Source of the DNA: Gammaproteobacteria bacterium
GTDB taxonomy: Bacteria > Pseudomonadota > Gammaproteobacteria > Arenicellales > JAJDZL01
DNA length: 45,188 nucleotides
Reading direction: 5' to 3'
Assembly (NCBI GenBank): GCA_022823625.1
Contig: JAJEHQ010000011.1
Location: 86,889 to 132,076, forward strand
Part shown: positions 8,728-18,126 of the stretch, piece after piece
Layout of the letters: every line of letters starts with the position of its first letter
Position numbering within the stretch: the first letter of the stretch is position 1
Notes under the pieces: generated by a model
The model's input: the letters and a program-made list of their open reading frames with translations, nothing else
What the model was told of the DNA's origin: nothing
The model's database searches: none
Position numbers and translations under genes: made by a program

Positions 8728-9893
8728 AGTACTTTCTTCGCGGGTTAATTCCGGACCCTGAGCGCAGACGGGTCCTGCTGGCGATCATCAGCATACTATC
8801 CATTTATGGCTTGACAGTCGGGTTCTTTTACCCGCTCATCAGCCTGAACATGGAGCTTCGTGGATATTCGTCCTCACTGATTGGCTTGATGGGTGCGCTG
8901 CCATTCCTGGCGTCTATTATTGTTTCTCCAATGATTCCATTCATCATGCGATTTATGGACGTTCGACGATGGGTGTTTATCTCCATTTGCTCGGACATTT
9001 TCTTCATTTGCTTGATGATCTTCTTTGAGAATATCTACGTTTGGTTCGTTTCTCGCTTCATGATGGGCGTCGCCGGGACTATTTTGTTTGTTGTCAGTGA
9101 AACCTGGATCAATGAAGTTGCAGAAGACCATTACCGTGGACGCGTCATGGGCCTTTACACGTTCGTCTTCAGTGCCACGTTGGGCATTTCACCGCTATTT
9201 ATCGTACTTCTAGGTGCTCAGGGAAATCTGCCGTTCATTGTAGCGCTTGTCATTATTGGAGCCGGGTTGTTGCCGCTTCGATGGACACGCGGCCAGACAC
9301 CCGACTTTTCGGGTGGCAAGGCGTCCCACGTGCTCATGTTCTGTTTATTGGCACCAACGCTGGTTGGCGCCACAGCATTGATGGCGTTTGAGGAGTCTTT
9401 AGTGGTGACGTTGATGCCGGTGTATGCACTACGCAATGGTTTGACCGAGGCGTCGGCAGCATTGATACTAACAGTTGCGGCGGTCGGTTCAATGGCCGCG
9501 CAGCCTCTGGTAGGCAAGCTTGCCGACAGCATGAATCGCAATCTGCTTTTGTTTCTCTGCGCACTGTTGATTCTAGTTGGCGCAATCTCGCTGCCGTTCA
9601 TCATTCAAACGAAGTTCATGCTGTGGATAGTGATGTTTATCTGGGGTGGTGCAATCGCAGCGATCTACACTGTTGCGCTTACAATTATGGGCTCCCGATT
9701 TCGTGGTGCCCAGCTAGCGGCTGGAAATGCTGCATTCGGATTGATGTGGGGTGTATCCGGTACAGTTGCGCCGGGGCTAGGTGGCCTGGGCATGACCGCA
9801 TGGGGGCCGAACGGATTCGTATATGTGCTGGTTAGTGCGGTTATTGCTTTTTTGATATTGGCAATTATCCGGGCCAGATTTGCAAGACGGTAA
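8724..9893 (+). CDS. MFS transporter, YcaD-like
   Basis: A 389-residue, about 12-helix major facilitator protein. The start is GTG at 8724 inside GTGA, overlapping the ggt stop by four bases, which is a classical translational-coupling junction. The first half contains WINEVAEDHYRGRVMGLYTF, resembling the YcaD subfamily in place of the canonical motif between helices 4 and 5. The second half has a GKLADSMNRN loop of motif-A type. Substrate is unknown. Coupling to gamma-glutamyltransferase suggests an amino acid, peptide or glutamylated compound, which is inference only. Confidence 0.88.
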   Translation: MKYFLRGLIPDPERRRVLLAIISILSIYGLTVGFFYPLISLNMELRGYSSSLIGLMGALPFLASIIVSPMIPFIMRFMDVRRWVFISICSDIFFICLMIFFENIYVWFVSRFMMGVAGTILFVVSETWINEVAEDHYRGRVMGLYTFVFSATLGISPLFIVLLGAQGNLPFIVALVIIGAGLLPLRWTRGQTPDFSGGKASHVLMFCLLAPTLVGATALMAFEESLVVTLMPVYALRNGLTEASAALILTVAAVGSMAAQPLVGKLADSMNRNLLLFLCALLILVGAISLPFIIQTKFMLWIVMFIWGGAIAAIYTVALTIMGSRFRGAQLAAGNAAFGLMWGVSGTVAPGLGGLGMTAWGPNGFVYVLVSAVIAFLILAIIRARFARR

Positions 9894-10032
9894 GCCCTTT
9901 CGCTAGATAGAGAAGTTGATTTAACCGCACCAGCTGTAATCTGCAAACCACAGCAATCAAACCGGCCACTTTGCCGACTTGTGAGTTTAACCGGAAAGCC
10001 CCCACTCTTTGGCAACAATCCTAACCTGTTGG

Positions 10033-10091
10033 AGGTGAATAAACTCTCTTCAGTGTAGGCTGCGCCTGGTTAGCCATGGAGAGTTTCACCT
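10033..10091 (+). terminator. hairpin with T-rich tail downstream of the MFS gene
   Basis: AGGTGAATAAACTCTC (10033-10048) pairs with GAGAGTTTCACCT (10079-10091), with three unpaired bases in the left arm. GGCT/AGCC can pair further inside the loop. The right arm is followed by GATTTTTCC. This fits an intrinsic terminator for ggt-MFS, although it stands 140 bases past the stop and the loop is long. It is one of two structures in the 335-base interval 9894-10228, which otherwise has no gene. Confidence 0.4.
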
Positions 10092-10151
10092 GATTTTTCC
10101 AACTCATACAGCAATGTCGCACTGAAATACACTGCGCCTCCCCATTTTTTG

Positions 10152-10167
10152 GAAACGATATCGTTTC
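10152..10167. promoter_or_regulatory. 16-bp perfect palindrome upstream of the Lrp/AsnC gene
   Basis: GAAACGATATCGTTTC is a perfect palindrome 61 bases before the regulator start. A related imperfect pair, GTTTCG and CGAAAAC, follows at about 10175-10197. The placement suits an autoregulatory operator of the Lrp/AsnC protein encoded next, as is common for this family. No footprint evidence is possible from sequence alone. Confidence 0.5.
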
Positions 10168-10228
10168 TTCGACAGTTTCGTTATTCGTAGCGAAAACGTG
10201 TGAAAATATTCATAATTCGTAGTTATTC

Positions 10229-10789
10229 ATGTCTATAATCATGTTTCAGCAACAATTAGATATCAATATTGACGATATCACAGTGATTAAGCATGAATTA
10301 TCGCACCCTGTGAAGCAAAAGCAGAACGGTATTGCGGCAATTGACGACCATCTTAATCGTCAGATAGTGAAAATGCTGCAAACCGACGGGCGACGACCTT
10401 ACAAGGAAATTGCCACGACCCTTGGAGTTTCTGAGGGTACTGTACGCAACCGGGTGCAGTTGATGAAAAAAGCCGGTGCTCTTCGTATCGTTGCACTGGT
10501 TGATCCGACTGAAGTACGCTACCAGGCGGATGCGATTATTGGTATCAAAGTAGCAGCCAACCATTCAGTCGATAAGATTGCGAAACGACTCGGACAGTCG
10601 CCCGATGTCGTTTACATCCTTTGGGTGACCGGACGATACGATCTGCTGGTCGAAATAGTTACTGATAGTTTGCATAGGTTTCACGAATTCTTGGAAACAG
10701 AAATTCATCTTCAGCCCGACATTGCATCTAGTGAAGTCATGTCGGGACTTAAGAACTTCAAGAACCAGTTTCTGCTCAAGTATGACTAG
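10229..10789 (+). CDS. Lrp/AsnC family transcriptional regulator
   Basis: A 186-residue DNA-binding regulator. The winged HTH lies at about 38-80 with RPYKEIATTLGVSEGTVRNRV, followed by the ligand-sensing RAM domain (about 84-160) with DVVYILWVTGRYDLLVEIV. The N terminus before the HTH is about 35 residues longer than in typical members. A second ATG five codons in (10241) is an alternative start, and neither has a clear Shine-Dalgarno site. The long N terminus may therefore be partly untranslated. Such proteins sense amino acids. The adjacent ABC importer and the ggt/MFS pair are plausible targets, which is inference from position. Confidence 0.9.
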   Translation: MSIIMFQQQLDINIDDITVIKHELSHPVKQKQNGIAAIDDHLNRQIVKMLQTDGRRPYKEIATTLGVSEGTVRNRVQLMKKAGALRIVALVDPTEVRYQADAIIGIKVAANHSVDKIAKRLGQSPDVVYILWVTGRYDLLVEIVTDSLHRFHEFLETEIHLQPDIASSEVMSGLKNFKNQFLLKYD

Positions 10790-10800
10790 AACTGAGAACG

Positions 10801-11091
10801 ATGCACTGTGCTTACAACAATACAAGGTGCAAGACTAAAAAACATCTTGTTAACTTTGCCGACGCACTGCCTTCGAATGAGCGTATTGCTAGGGTACGCA
10901 AGCAACTTGATGCCGAACAAGTTGGTTACATTGGTGGTATTGAACCAGAGTTGATAGCAAAGCGGTACGACGAGAACGGCAACTCAGTCAAGGAATTTGA
11001 CAGCGATTTACTGAACAGTCTGCGATCGCTTAAGCAGGCTTTTGATTACGATGTTGAATACTTGCTGGACTTCATGCATTTGAGGACATGA
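10801..11091 (+). CDS. hypothetical protein, 96 residues
   Basis: I do not recognise a family. The protein is soluble, charged and predicted largely helical, with no signal peptide or membrane helix. A central YIGGIEPELIAKRYDENG segment and a C-terminal VEYLLDFMHLRT stand out. It begins 11 bases after the Lrp/AsnC stop on the same strand, so it is likely cotranscribed with it. Its coding quality (acidic C-terminal helix, codon use like its neighbours) makes it a probable real gene. The N-terminal MHCAYNNTRCKTKK looks less protein-like, and the true start may be internal. Confidence 0.55.
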   Translation: MHCAYNNTRCKTKKHLVNFADALPSNERIARVRKQLDAEQVGYIGGIEPELIAKRYDENGNSVKEFDSDLLNSLRSLKQAFDYDVEYLLDFMHLRT

Positions 11092-11175
11092 TCAATATTT
11101 TGGAAGTTCAGGATTGCTTGAGACTAAATTGGCTTGACAACAGCAATTTGATTGTCTTTATCTGGTTGTTTGGAT

Positions 11176-12018
11176 ATGAGTGAGTACAGTTTAAGCAGTA
11201 CACAGCGCGAAGAACGTACTGTTCGGCGCAAGTCTCGACTTTTCGAGTTCAATCAATCTATACCGTTCGGCAGCGTACTGCGGCTGGGTTTTACCGCCTG
11301 GTTCATCTTTTTTGGAATTTGGGAACTGGCTGTTTTGCTGAAACTGACCAATGCCGTACTGTTACCGGGTCCATTCACGGTTCTTACCAGTTTCGTTGAG
11401 TTGTTTACCGCTAAAAACTACCTGTACGACGTTGGCATGAGCCTTTTCCGAATTGTGGTCAGTTTTACACTTGCTTGTATGCTCGCGATCCCGCTGGGCA
11501 TACTGATGGGAACATTTCGCCGAGTTGAAGCATTCTTTAATCCACTCGTATCGGCGTTCCGTTATCTCCCGGCTCCTTCGTTTATTCCTCTGTTGCTGAT
11601 GTGGCTGGGTGCTGGCGAAGCACAGAAACTGGCTTTGTTATTTTTGGGTGTGGTTTGGTTTCTGATCACACTCATCATGGACTACGCAAAGTCTCTGCCC
11701 GCTGATTTTGTCAACTCTGCGTTAACTTTGGGAGGCAATCGAAGGCAAGTGTTGTGGACTGTCGTTGTGCCGGCAATGTTGCCCGACATACTAACTGCCA
11801 TGCGGCAAATGCTCGCGGTTAGTTGGACTTACCTGGTTATCGCCGAGATCGTTGCGGCAAGTTCCGGCATTGGTGCAATGATGATGCGTGCCAAACGGTT
11901 TGTGCACATCGACGAGATTATGGCTGGCATTATTACAATCGGACTGCTCGGGCTGGTGTTTGACATATTGCTTCGCCGCTTGCGGCGCATGCTGTTCCCG
12001 TATCTTGACAGTGAATAG
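11176..12018 (+). CDS. ABC transporter permease (SsuC/TauC-like)
   Basis: A 280-residue inner-membrane permease of the nitrate/sulfonate/taurine class, with about six helices between 30 and 275. The cytoplasmic EAA loop reads ALTLGGNRRQVLWTVVVPAMLPDI, the contact site for the ATPase. I place the start at ATG 11176 (MSEYSL) rather than the in-frame TTG at 11152. A perfect -35 box TTGACA sits at 11134-11139, but the matching -10 is poor. It is the first gene of a permease, binding protein, ATPase operon. Substrate is unknown. Confidence 0.93.
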   Translation: MSEYSLSSTQREERTVRRKSRLFEFNQSIPFGSVLRLGFTAWFIFFGIWELAVLLKLTNAVLLPGPFTVLTSFVELFTAKNYLYDVGMSLFRIVVSFTLACMLAIPLGILMGTFRRVEAFFNPLVSAFRYLPAPSFIPLLLMWLGAGEAQKLALLFLGVVWFLITLIMDYAKSLPADFVNSALTLGGNRRQVLWTVVVPAMLPDILTAMRQMLAVSWTYLVIAEIVAASSGIGAMMMRAKRFVHIDEIMAGIITIGLLGLVFDILLRRLRRMLFPYLDSE

Positions 12019-12124
12019 ACCTTTGCTACACTCGACGAAGACCGGTTCGCGTTTTACCGGTTTTGCAACCCCAAACGAACGATTTAACCTTTTTTGTCAT
12101 CCAACACACTGGAGGAAATTCAAT

Positions 12125-13177
12125 ATGCATATCAAGAAATTTATCCTAGGTTTTGCACTTGCATTCGCGAGTCTGCTGACTTTTGTGTTGCCAGCGAATG
12201 CGGCTGAAGAAGTCAAAATTTCCGGTTTCACCTGGCCGGGTTATGGATTTTGGTTTATCGCCAAGGAAAAAAACCTTGCCCCCAATCTCGATATTCAATA
12301 CCAGACGATCGAAGACCCTTATGAAAGTTACAACCTTGTTACCGCTGACAGGATGGATGTGGTTTCAAGTACTGTCGAGTTTTCTCCGATTGCGGCTGAG
12401 CGAGGTATGCCACTCAAACTGGTTGCGTTTGCCAACCTGTCCTATGGCACAGACAAGATCGTAGTCGCCCCCGGAATTGATGGACCTGCCGACCTCAAAG
12501 GCAAAAAGGTTGCCGTTGTTGAGGGTGGCCTCGCTCAAATTTACGTTGCGATGTGGCTAGAACGAAACGGGTTTCCATTTGACTCGGTCGAGTATTCCAA
12601 TATCATCGCGGATGATGCATTCGCAGCCATGATAGGGGGTGATGTCGCTGCATCTGAATTCTGGGAACCCTATGGCAGTAACGTGCTCAAGGCTCTAGAG
12701 GGTTCCAAAGTCCTGTCTCAATCGCGAGAAGACTATTGGACTTCCCAGGCAGTAATTGCAGATGGGCTCTACATGAACGAAAAATTCATCAATGAGCGCC
12801 GCGATGTCGCATTGGACACGATGCGTGCGCTCTACGATGCCATCGCTTGGTGGAAAGAAAATCCTACAGAGGGCAATGAAATCATCGCCGAAGGGATGAA
12901 AATGAGCATTGCGGACGTCGAACTGGTGATTGGAAAGGACGGAACTGGACTTGACGGAGGACTGTACATTTACGACTTCCTGGAAGCTGCGCGTTTTTGT
13001 GGTTCAGCGCCCGGTGACCCACCATTCGGTCAATCAAACGGTCAGATGAGTGCACACTACGAATTGATGTCGGACTGGTGGCTAAAGTTTGGTTTCCTTG
13101 AAACCCGCAGCCCTGTCGAGAAAGGTGTCAACTGTGGCCTGCTTAAGGAACTCTACGATTCGGGGTATCGAGGATAG
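12125..13177 (+). CDS. ABC transporter substrate-binding protein (NMT1/SsuA-like)
   Basis: A 350-residue periplasmic binding protein. GGAGG at 12111-12115 is nine bases upstream of the ATG and is one of the best ribosome sites in the window, which fits the high expression expected of a binding protein. A signal peptide of about 27 residues ends at ANA-AEE. The mature part begins VKISGFTWPGYGFWFIAKEKN, like NMT1/THI5 and sulfonate binding proteins, and contains ADLKGKKVAVVEGG. It delivers ligand to the adjacent permease. Likely ligands for the superfamily include sulfonates, pyrimidine thiamine precursors, nitrate and amines; none can be selected from sequence. Confidence 0.92.
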   Translation: MHIKKFILGFALAFASLLTFVLPANAAEEVKISGFTWPGYGFWFIAKEKNLAPNLDIQYQTIEDPYESYNLVTADRMDVVSSTVEFSPIAAERGMPLKLVAFANLSYGTDKIVVAPGIDGPADLKGKKVAVVEGGLAQIYVAMWLERNGFPFDSVEYSNIIADDAFAAMIGGDVAASEFWEPYGSNVLKALEGSKVLSQSREDYWTSQAVIADGLYMNEKFINERRDVALDTMRALYDAIAWWKENPTEGNEIIAEGMKMSIADVELVIGKDGTGLDGGLYIYDFLEAARFCGSAPGDPPFGQSNGQMSAHYELMSDWWLKFGFLETRSPVEKGVNCGLLKELYDSGYRG

Positions 13178-13186
13178 AATACTGCT

Positions 13187-13219
13187 TGCTGCGCGGAGTA
13201 TTGAACGCTCCGCGCAGCA
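13187..13219 (+). promoter_or_regulatory. strong intra-operon stem-loop
   Basis: TGCTGCGCGGAG (13187-13198) and CTCCGCGCAGCA (13208-13219) form a perfect 12-bp GC-rich stem with a 9-base loop, in the 63-base gap between the binding-protein and ATPase genes. GGTTTTTC follows eight bases later. Such hairpins often act as partial terminators or as 3' stabilisers that raise the yield of the binding-protein segment over the ATPase. It may also sequester ribosome access to the next gene, which has no good Shine-Dalgarno site. Confidence 0.75.
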
Positions 13220-13240
13220 CATTCTTGGTTTTTCAGTACC

Positions 13241-14059
13241 ATGAGTACTAGACGCTCAGAGGCGCAACGCCGCAGTAAACTGGTGCTGGAGCATGTCTCA
13301 AAGGAATATCAGCTCAAGCGCAATGAGACTCTTCTGGCTGTAAGCGATGTTTCTTTAGAAGTTTTCGACAACGAGGTTTGTGTGTTGCTCGGACCTTCGG
13401 GTTGTGGAAAGACAACAGTCCTGCATATGATGGCTGGACTTGTCGACCCCACCACTGGTCTTCTGAGTTTCAATGATAAGGAGATTGTCGGTCCCAGTCG
13501 AGAACGTGGAATGGTGTTCCAGAGTTACACCTCGTTTCCATGGCTGACTGTCGAAGAAAACGTTGAGTACGGATTGCGTCTGAACAAAGTGCCCGAAAAG
13601 GAGCGCCGTGAACGGGTTGATTTCTTTATCAACAAGGTAAAACTGGCACGATTTCGTAAAGCGTATCCAAAGCATCTGTCCGGAGGTATGAAACAGCGCG
13701 TTGCTATCGCGCGGATGTTGGCCAACTCACCTGAAATCTCTCTGATGGATGAACCCTTCGGTGCGCTTGATGCAGAAACGCGCTGGCATATGCAGGAATT
13801 GCTGCTGGATATTATTGATGAAACGCAGATGACTGTGGTATTGGTCACTCACGATATATCCGAAGCACTGTTTCTTGCCGACCGTATTGTGTTCCTGTCA
13901 AGACATCCTGGCAGAATTCGCGAAATTTTGTCGATGGAGTTTAAAGCGGGACGCCGGATTCCCAGCAAGGAAGAGTTGCTTGAGACACCGGGCTATCTGG
14001 AGATCGAACGCAAAATTCTTCACATGATGCGCGAGGAAGCCAGTGATGTCGAACAGTGA
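13241..14059 (+). CDS. ABC transporter ATP-binding protein (SsuB/TauB-like)
   Basis: A 272-residue ATPase energising the importer encoded just upstream. All motifs are present: Walker A GPSGCGKTT, Q-loop VFQSYTSFPWLTV, signature LSGGMKQRVAIARML, Walker B ISLMDEPFGALD, and H-loop VTHDISEALF. The spacing and sequence are those of the nitrate/sulfonate/taurine class. The gene is separated from the binding-protein gene by a strong hairpin. It is the last gene of the operon and converges on the next gene across 115 bases. Confidence 0.95.
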   Translation: MSTRRSEAQRRSKLVLEHVSKEYQLKRNETLLAVSDVSLEVFDNEVCVLLGPSGCGKTTVLHMMAGLVDPTTGLLSFNDKEIVGPSRERGMVFQSYTSFPWLTVEENVEYGLRLNKVPEKERRERVDFFINKVKLARFRKAYPKHLSGGMKQRVAIARMLANSPEISLMDEPFGALDAETRWHMQELLLDIIDETQMTVVLVTHDISEALFLADRIVFLSRHPGRIREILSMEFKAGRRIPSKEELLETPGYLEIERKILHMMREEASDVEQ

Positions 14060-14174
14060 GGAGCGGTGAAGTTCCAACGTTTCACCGACAACAAGACCGA
14101 ACACACCTGAGGTCAGAAAATAAGGGTGCCTTGGGAATCTGAGAATGCCCAGATGATCCAAGTGCAACGCTTTA

Positions 14175-16268
14175 CTAACGAGTTTTACGAGCCGGAAGCA
14201 GATTAAGCAGTTCTTTCCGTTCACGGCAAGGAGGCGAACAGGTAAAGCCCTCGCACAAGTAGGCGACCTGACCTGATGAATCGGACAGGGTCGCTGGAAT
14301 TGTTGCTGGAACTCGCTTTGCAGAAATCGGCACTGAAAAAGTGCTTAGCCTTTGCGAACCTGTTTCAATACTGTCTTCAATCCACGACTTCGCTTCCTCA
14401 GAATCGCCATGAATGACCAATGTTGGACCAGGCGCAATGGATTCTTCAATTGCAATGAGACTGGAGCCGAATGCAGCAGGAATTTGATGGGCGGAGTTTT
14501 GTAACGCCTGATTGATTTGAATTGCGCATTCACGGTAGTGTTGCTCACCTGTCAGATAGCTCAGCTTAAGCAGCACTTGCGCAGCAACGCCATTACCCGA
14601 AGGGGTGGCGTCATCGTGAGTAGGCAGGGCGCGATACAGTAGTTTTTCATGATCATCTGAAGTGAAGAAAAACGCACCGGTGTCTGGATCTCTAAAGTGG
14701 GTCAAAAGTAATTTAACCAATTGCTCAGCAAAGTCAAGATAGGTTTCATTCCAGCGCGCCTGTAGCAGCTCGATTGCTCCATCAGCGACAAATGCGTAGT
14801 CATCCAGGTATGCATTGAGGTGAGCCTGGCCATCTCGGGCCGTTGCAAGCAGCCGATCATTCTGCCACATATTGTGCTGAATGAAGTTCAATGCGCGCTC
14901 AGCCGAATCAACAAAATCGCTCCGCTTGAGATATCGACCCGCTCTGGCCATAGCCTTAATCATCAGCCCATTCCAAGAGGAGAGGACCTTGTCGTCGCAT
15001 AAGGGTGGTACTCTCTCACTGCGAGTCTCGAACAATTTTTGCTTTGCTTGATCAAGCAGTTGAATTACCGCATCCTCGTCACGACTGACACGATGTGCAA
15101 CATCAGCAATTGAGTTCACAATTTGAAGGTGCCACTTACCTTCGAAATTGGGTGCACCCCGCAAACCATAACGAACCGTCAGGACATCCAGTTCTTCTCC
15201 ACTTAACAGGGAATTCAGCTCATCCAAAGTCCAAACGTAGAACTTTCCTTCTTCACCTTCGGAGTCAGCATCAATGGCACTGAAGTAACCTCCATCGGAG
15301 GATTGCATTTCCCGCATCACCCATTCCCCCGACTGAATGGCGACTTCGTGGAAGTCATTACGTCCTGCTAAATATCCTGCATCAACGTAAAGGGGCATCA
15401 ACTGTGCTGTGTCGTAGAGCATTTTTTCGAAGTGGGGAATTTCCCACCTTGCATCGACCGAATACCGATAAAACCCCCCACCTAGCTGATCGTACATGCC
15501 ACCGCTGGCCATCGCTTCCAAAGTGTGAACCGCCATAGCAATTGATCGTTTTTCAGCGTACGTGTCAGAGAGATTTTTTCGTTGCCAATAGCTCAACAGA
15601 ATTTCGATTTGGGTTGGATGCGGAAATTTAGGGGCTTCACCAAACCCGCCAAAGACTGGATCATAGTCACTGATAAGGTGTTCTACAGCCCTTTGCAGCA
15701 ACTCTCCGTCGAGTGAAGACTTAGCATTTCGACTGGTTGCAGAAAGCCGGGCAAAGGCATCTTTTACCGCGACTGTATGCTCAGGGAGGAATCGGTCTTT
15801 TTCCTTGTAAACTTCAGCAATTCTGGTCAGCAGTTCACCGAAACCCGGCATGCCGTGCCGTGGCTGGGGAGGATAGTATGTACCGACATGAAGGGGAATC
15901 AGTTCATCCGGTGTCAGTATTGCAGTGAGTGGCCAGCCACCGCCCCTTTTGTTGAAGAGTTGATGAGCACTCTGGTACACCTTGTCAAGGTCAGGGCGTT
16001 CCTCCCGGTCAACTTTGATGCAAACATAATTGCTGTTCATAATCTTGGCGATTTCTTCGCTTTCAAATGATTCGCGTTCCATCACGTGGCACCAATGACA
16101 CGCAGAATAGCCAATCGATAGCAAAATAGGCAGGTCTTCACTTCGAGCCCGCTTAAGCGCTTCCTCATTCCAGGCATACCAGTCGACGGGGTTATGGGCG
16201 TGCTGAAGCAGGTAGGGGCTGGTTTCGTTGAACAGCCGATTGGGTTGGTGATTGGAGTTTTCGGTCAT
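14175..16268 (-). CDS. thioredoxin-domain protein of the YyaL/SPATA20 family (DUF255)
   Basis: A 697-residue cytoplasmic protein. The N-terminal thioredoxin-like domain opens with [20 protein letters not shown] and holds the CxxC pair C57-C60 in [10 protein letters not shown]. The rest is an (alpha/alpha)6-barrel-like region with [17 protein letters not shown], as in glycan epimerases and cellobiose isomerases. The length is normal for this broadly conserved family. The biochemical function is not established; roles in thiol redox or sugar chemistry are proposed from the domains. It stands alone, convergent with the ABC operon and divergent from lgt. Confidence 0.93.
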   Translation of the reverse strand: MTENSNHQPNRLFNETSPYLLQHAHNPVDWYAWNEEALKRARSEDLPILLSIGYSACHWCHVMERESFESEEIAKIMNSNYVCIKVDREERPDLDKVYQSAHQLFNKRGGGWPLTAILTPDELIPLHVGTYYPPQPRHGMPGFGELLTRIAEVYKEKDRFLPEHTVAVKDAFARLSATSRNAKSSLDGELLQRAVEHLISDYDPVFGGFGEAPKFPHPTQIEILLSYWQRKNLSDTYAEKRSIAMAVHTLEAMASGGMYDQLGGGFYRYSVDARWEIPHFEKMLYDTAQLMPLYVDAGYLAGRNDFHEVAIQSGEWVMREMQSSDGGYFSAIDADSEGEEGKFYVWTLDELNSLLSGEELDVLTVRYGLRGAPNFEGKWHLQIVNSIADVAHRVSRDEDAVIQLLDQAKQKLFETRSERVPPLCDDKVLSSWNGLMIKAMARAGRYLKRSDFVDSAERALNFIQHNMWQNDRLLATARDGQAHLNAYLDDYAFVADGAIELLQARWNETYLDFAEQLVKLLLTHFRDPDTGAFFFTSDDHEKLLYRALPTHDDATPSGNGVAAQVLLKLSYLTGEQHYRECAIQINQALQNSAHQIPAAFGSSLIAIEESIAPGPTLVIHGDSEEAKSWIEDSIETGSQRLSTFSVPISAKRVPATIPATLSDSSGQVAYLCEGFTCSPPCRERKELLNLLPARKTR

Positions 16269-16491
16269 GGAGAAGTCTCAGTCGCTTGAGATGCCGGTGT
16301 CATAAAAGTCCCTTAAAATAGTCGGGCGAATTAATTGTTCGAATTTACCCTATTCATCCCGCTATCTAGATTTTATGTTAACGACTGATTGTGCGGTGCT
16401 TTGGTTGTCCAGATGAATCACCGCTTCAACCTGAATACATAAGATTCAAAAACATCGGGTATTTCTTAGTTCCAAATGATTGAATTGATAG

Positions 16492-17283
16492 ATGATTGAT
16501 TTACCAGACTTTGACCCCGTCGCGCTGCATCTTGGTCCTTTGGACATTCACTGGTATGGGCTGGCATATTTGATTGGAATTGTCGGTGCGATTGTTCTAG
16601 GGCGCATTCGAGCACGGCAGGTTCATTCACCGATACCTCCCCCGGTTGTTCTTGATCTGGTGCTGTACTGCGCACTCGGTGCAATCATTGGCGGGCGGTT
16701 GGGTTTTGTATTTTTCTATCAGTTCTGGGAATACATCACCAATCCAATTGCCATTTTGAAAGTCTGGGAAGGCGGAATGTCATTTCATGGCGGCCTGCTT
16801 GGTGCGATTGCAGGTGTTTGGGCATTCGCAAGAAAATTGTCGATACCTCTATTGAAACTGACGGATTTTTTAGCTCCATTTTGTGCAGTTGGTCTGTTTT
16901 TTGGTCGCATTACTAATTTTGTTAATCAGGAACTTTGGGGCCGTCCGGCCGAACTCGCTTGGGCGGTGGTGTTCCCATCCGACCCGTCTCAATTGGCAAG
17001 ACACCCATCCCAGCTTTACGAGGCGGTATTGGAGGGACTCGCGTTATTCCTGATTCTATGGATTTATTCTGCAAAACCTAGAGCAACTGGCGCCGTGTCG
17101 GGAGTCTTTCTGATTGGCTACGGTACATTTCGAATATTTGTTGAATTTTTTCGAGAACCGGATGCCGACCTTGGATTTATATTCTTCAACTGGGTTACGA
17201 TGGGGCACCTTCTCTCGATTCCGGTTTTTGTGGCTGGAATTGCACTTTTTATGTATGCGAAACGTAAAGAACAAAATGTCTGA
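16492..17283 (+). CDS. lgt: prolipoprotein diacylglyceryl transferase
   Basis: Integral inner-membrane enzyme (263 residues) that attaches diacylglycerol from phosphatidylglycerol to the cysteine of prolipoproteins, the first step of lipoprotein maturation. Diagnostic segments are GGRLGFVFFY near 68-77, the catalytic-region histidine H99 in MSFHGGLLGA, the Lgt signature GRITNFVNQELWGRP, and HPSQLYEAVLEG. About seven helices are visible. No good ribosome site precedes the ATG. Its last eight bases overlap the next gene. Confidence 0.96.
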   Translation: MIDLPDFDPVALHLGPLDIHWYGLAYLIGIVGAIVLGRIRARQVHSPIPPPVVLDLVLYCALGAIIGGRLGFVFFYQFWEYITNPIAILKVWEGGMSFHGGLLGAIAGVWAFARKLSIPLLKLTDFLAPFCAVGLFFGRITNFVNQELWGRPAELAWAVVFPSDPSQLARHPSQLYEAVLEGLALFLILWIYSAKPRATGAVSGVFLIGYGTFRIFVEFFREPDADLGFIFFNWVTMGHLLSIPVFVAGIALFMYAKRKEQNV

Positions 17284-17782
17284 TCAGGAAAAAAACACAC
17301 TAATCAACGAACTCGATACCCTAGGATTGCATTACGAAATCATTCCCTGTGATCCCGATTTGGCAGATACCCAAATTTTCGTCAAGCACTATGACTATTC
17401 AATTGAAGATTGTGCCAATACAATTTTGGTCAAGTCCAAGACCGGTGAAGCAAAATTTGCCGCTTGTGTTGTGCTTGCCACCTGTCGCTTGGATGTGAAT
17501 CGCACAATTCGGAAAAAACTGGGAGCTCGAAGAGTCTCATTTGCAGGTGCGGAGGAAACGATGGAGCTAACTGGGATGACGGTCGGCGGTGTTACGCCCG
17601 TCGGACTTCCTGATACGTTGCCACTCTGGGTTGACAGCGCAGTCATGGCGCGTCAGCAGATTATTCTGGGTGGCGGCAGTCGCTCTTGGAAGGTTATTAC
17701 CTCACCGAAACTATTCGAATCCATTCCCAATTCTGAAATTGTTGAGGGACTCGCCAATCCGATCAGCTCACCTGCGAACTGA
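17276..17782 (+). CDS. YbaK/EbsC-family aminoacyl-tRNA editing-domain protein
   Basis: 168 residues, starting at ATG 17276 inside the end of lgt (8-base overlap). The fold is that of the YbaK/ProX editing superfamily: FVKHYDYSIEDCANTILVKS, FAACVVLATCRLDVNRTIRKKLG and the glycine-rich GMTVGGVTPVGLP and IILGGGSRSWKV. These proteins deacylate mischarged tRNA in trans. The conserved lysine expected near the first glycine loop is replaced by the context KLGARRVSFA, so substrate preference (Cys-tRNAPro, Ala-tRNAPro or other) cannot be assigned. Translational coupling with lgt is likely, although no functional link is known. Confidence 0.85.
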   Translation: MSDQEKNTLINELDTLGLHYEIIPCDPDLADTQIFVKHYDYSIEDCANTILVKSKTGEAKFAACVVLATCRLDVNRTIRKKLGARRVSFAGAEETMELTGMTVGGVTPVGLPDTLPLWVDSAVMARQQIILGGGSRSWKVITSPKLFESIPNSEIVEGLANPISSPAN

Positions 17783-17788
17783 TAGGCC

Positions 17789-18121
17789 TTATATGGTAAT
17801 TAATCGGTAATAAAACGGAAACCAGGCGCCGAGTAATATCAGAAAAGCGAGAGCATCCAGCAGGATCATGTGCTGATAGCGTTTGCGCACCGGTGCATCG
17901 CGGCCGGACATCATGATTGCGCACATGGTCATATCGAGCGGAAGCACAAAGAAAATCATCGGAACGGTTGCGGGTGCAATCAGGGTCGGATACATCATGA
18001 ATCCGGATTTCTGGGTCTCGCCCATTGAAAAGATCGCGGTAAAACTAAGAATCAGAATCAAAAGATAGAGCATGCCGCGAAGTGGCCCAACATACTTCCA
18101 AAATCTCGAAACAGGATTCAT
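17789..18121 (-). CDS. small integral membrane protein, unknown function
   Basis: 110 residues with three predicted helices (about 17-33, 43-65 and 86-105) and a positively charged N terminus and loop (GRDAPVRKRYQ). I do not recognise the family. It lies five bases downstream of the crotonase-family gene on the same strand, so they probably form a two-gene operon. It converges on the YbaK-like gene with only six bases between stops. Confidence 0.7.
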   Translation of the reverse strand: MNPVSRFWKYVGPLRGMLYLLILILSFTAIFSMGETQKSGFMMYPTLIAPATVPMIFFVLPLDMTMCAIMMSGRDAPVRKRYQHMILLDALAFLILLGAWFPFYYRLITI

Positions 18122-18126
18122 TGTGA

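Noticed and set aside
11092..11175. TPP riboswitch upstream of the NMT1-like ABC transporter
   Set aside because: The leader is short and lacks a CTGAGA-type THI box; no riboswitch fold is evident.
10383..12464. Upstream extension of the binding-protein frame to 11888 and alternative frames nearby
   Set aside because: The signal peptide and GGAGG site fix the start at ATG 12125; the extension overlaps the permease gene out of frame.
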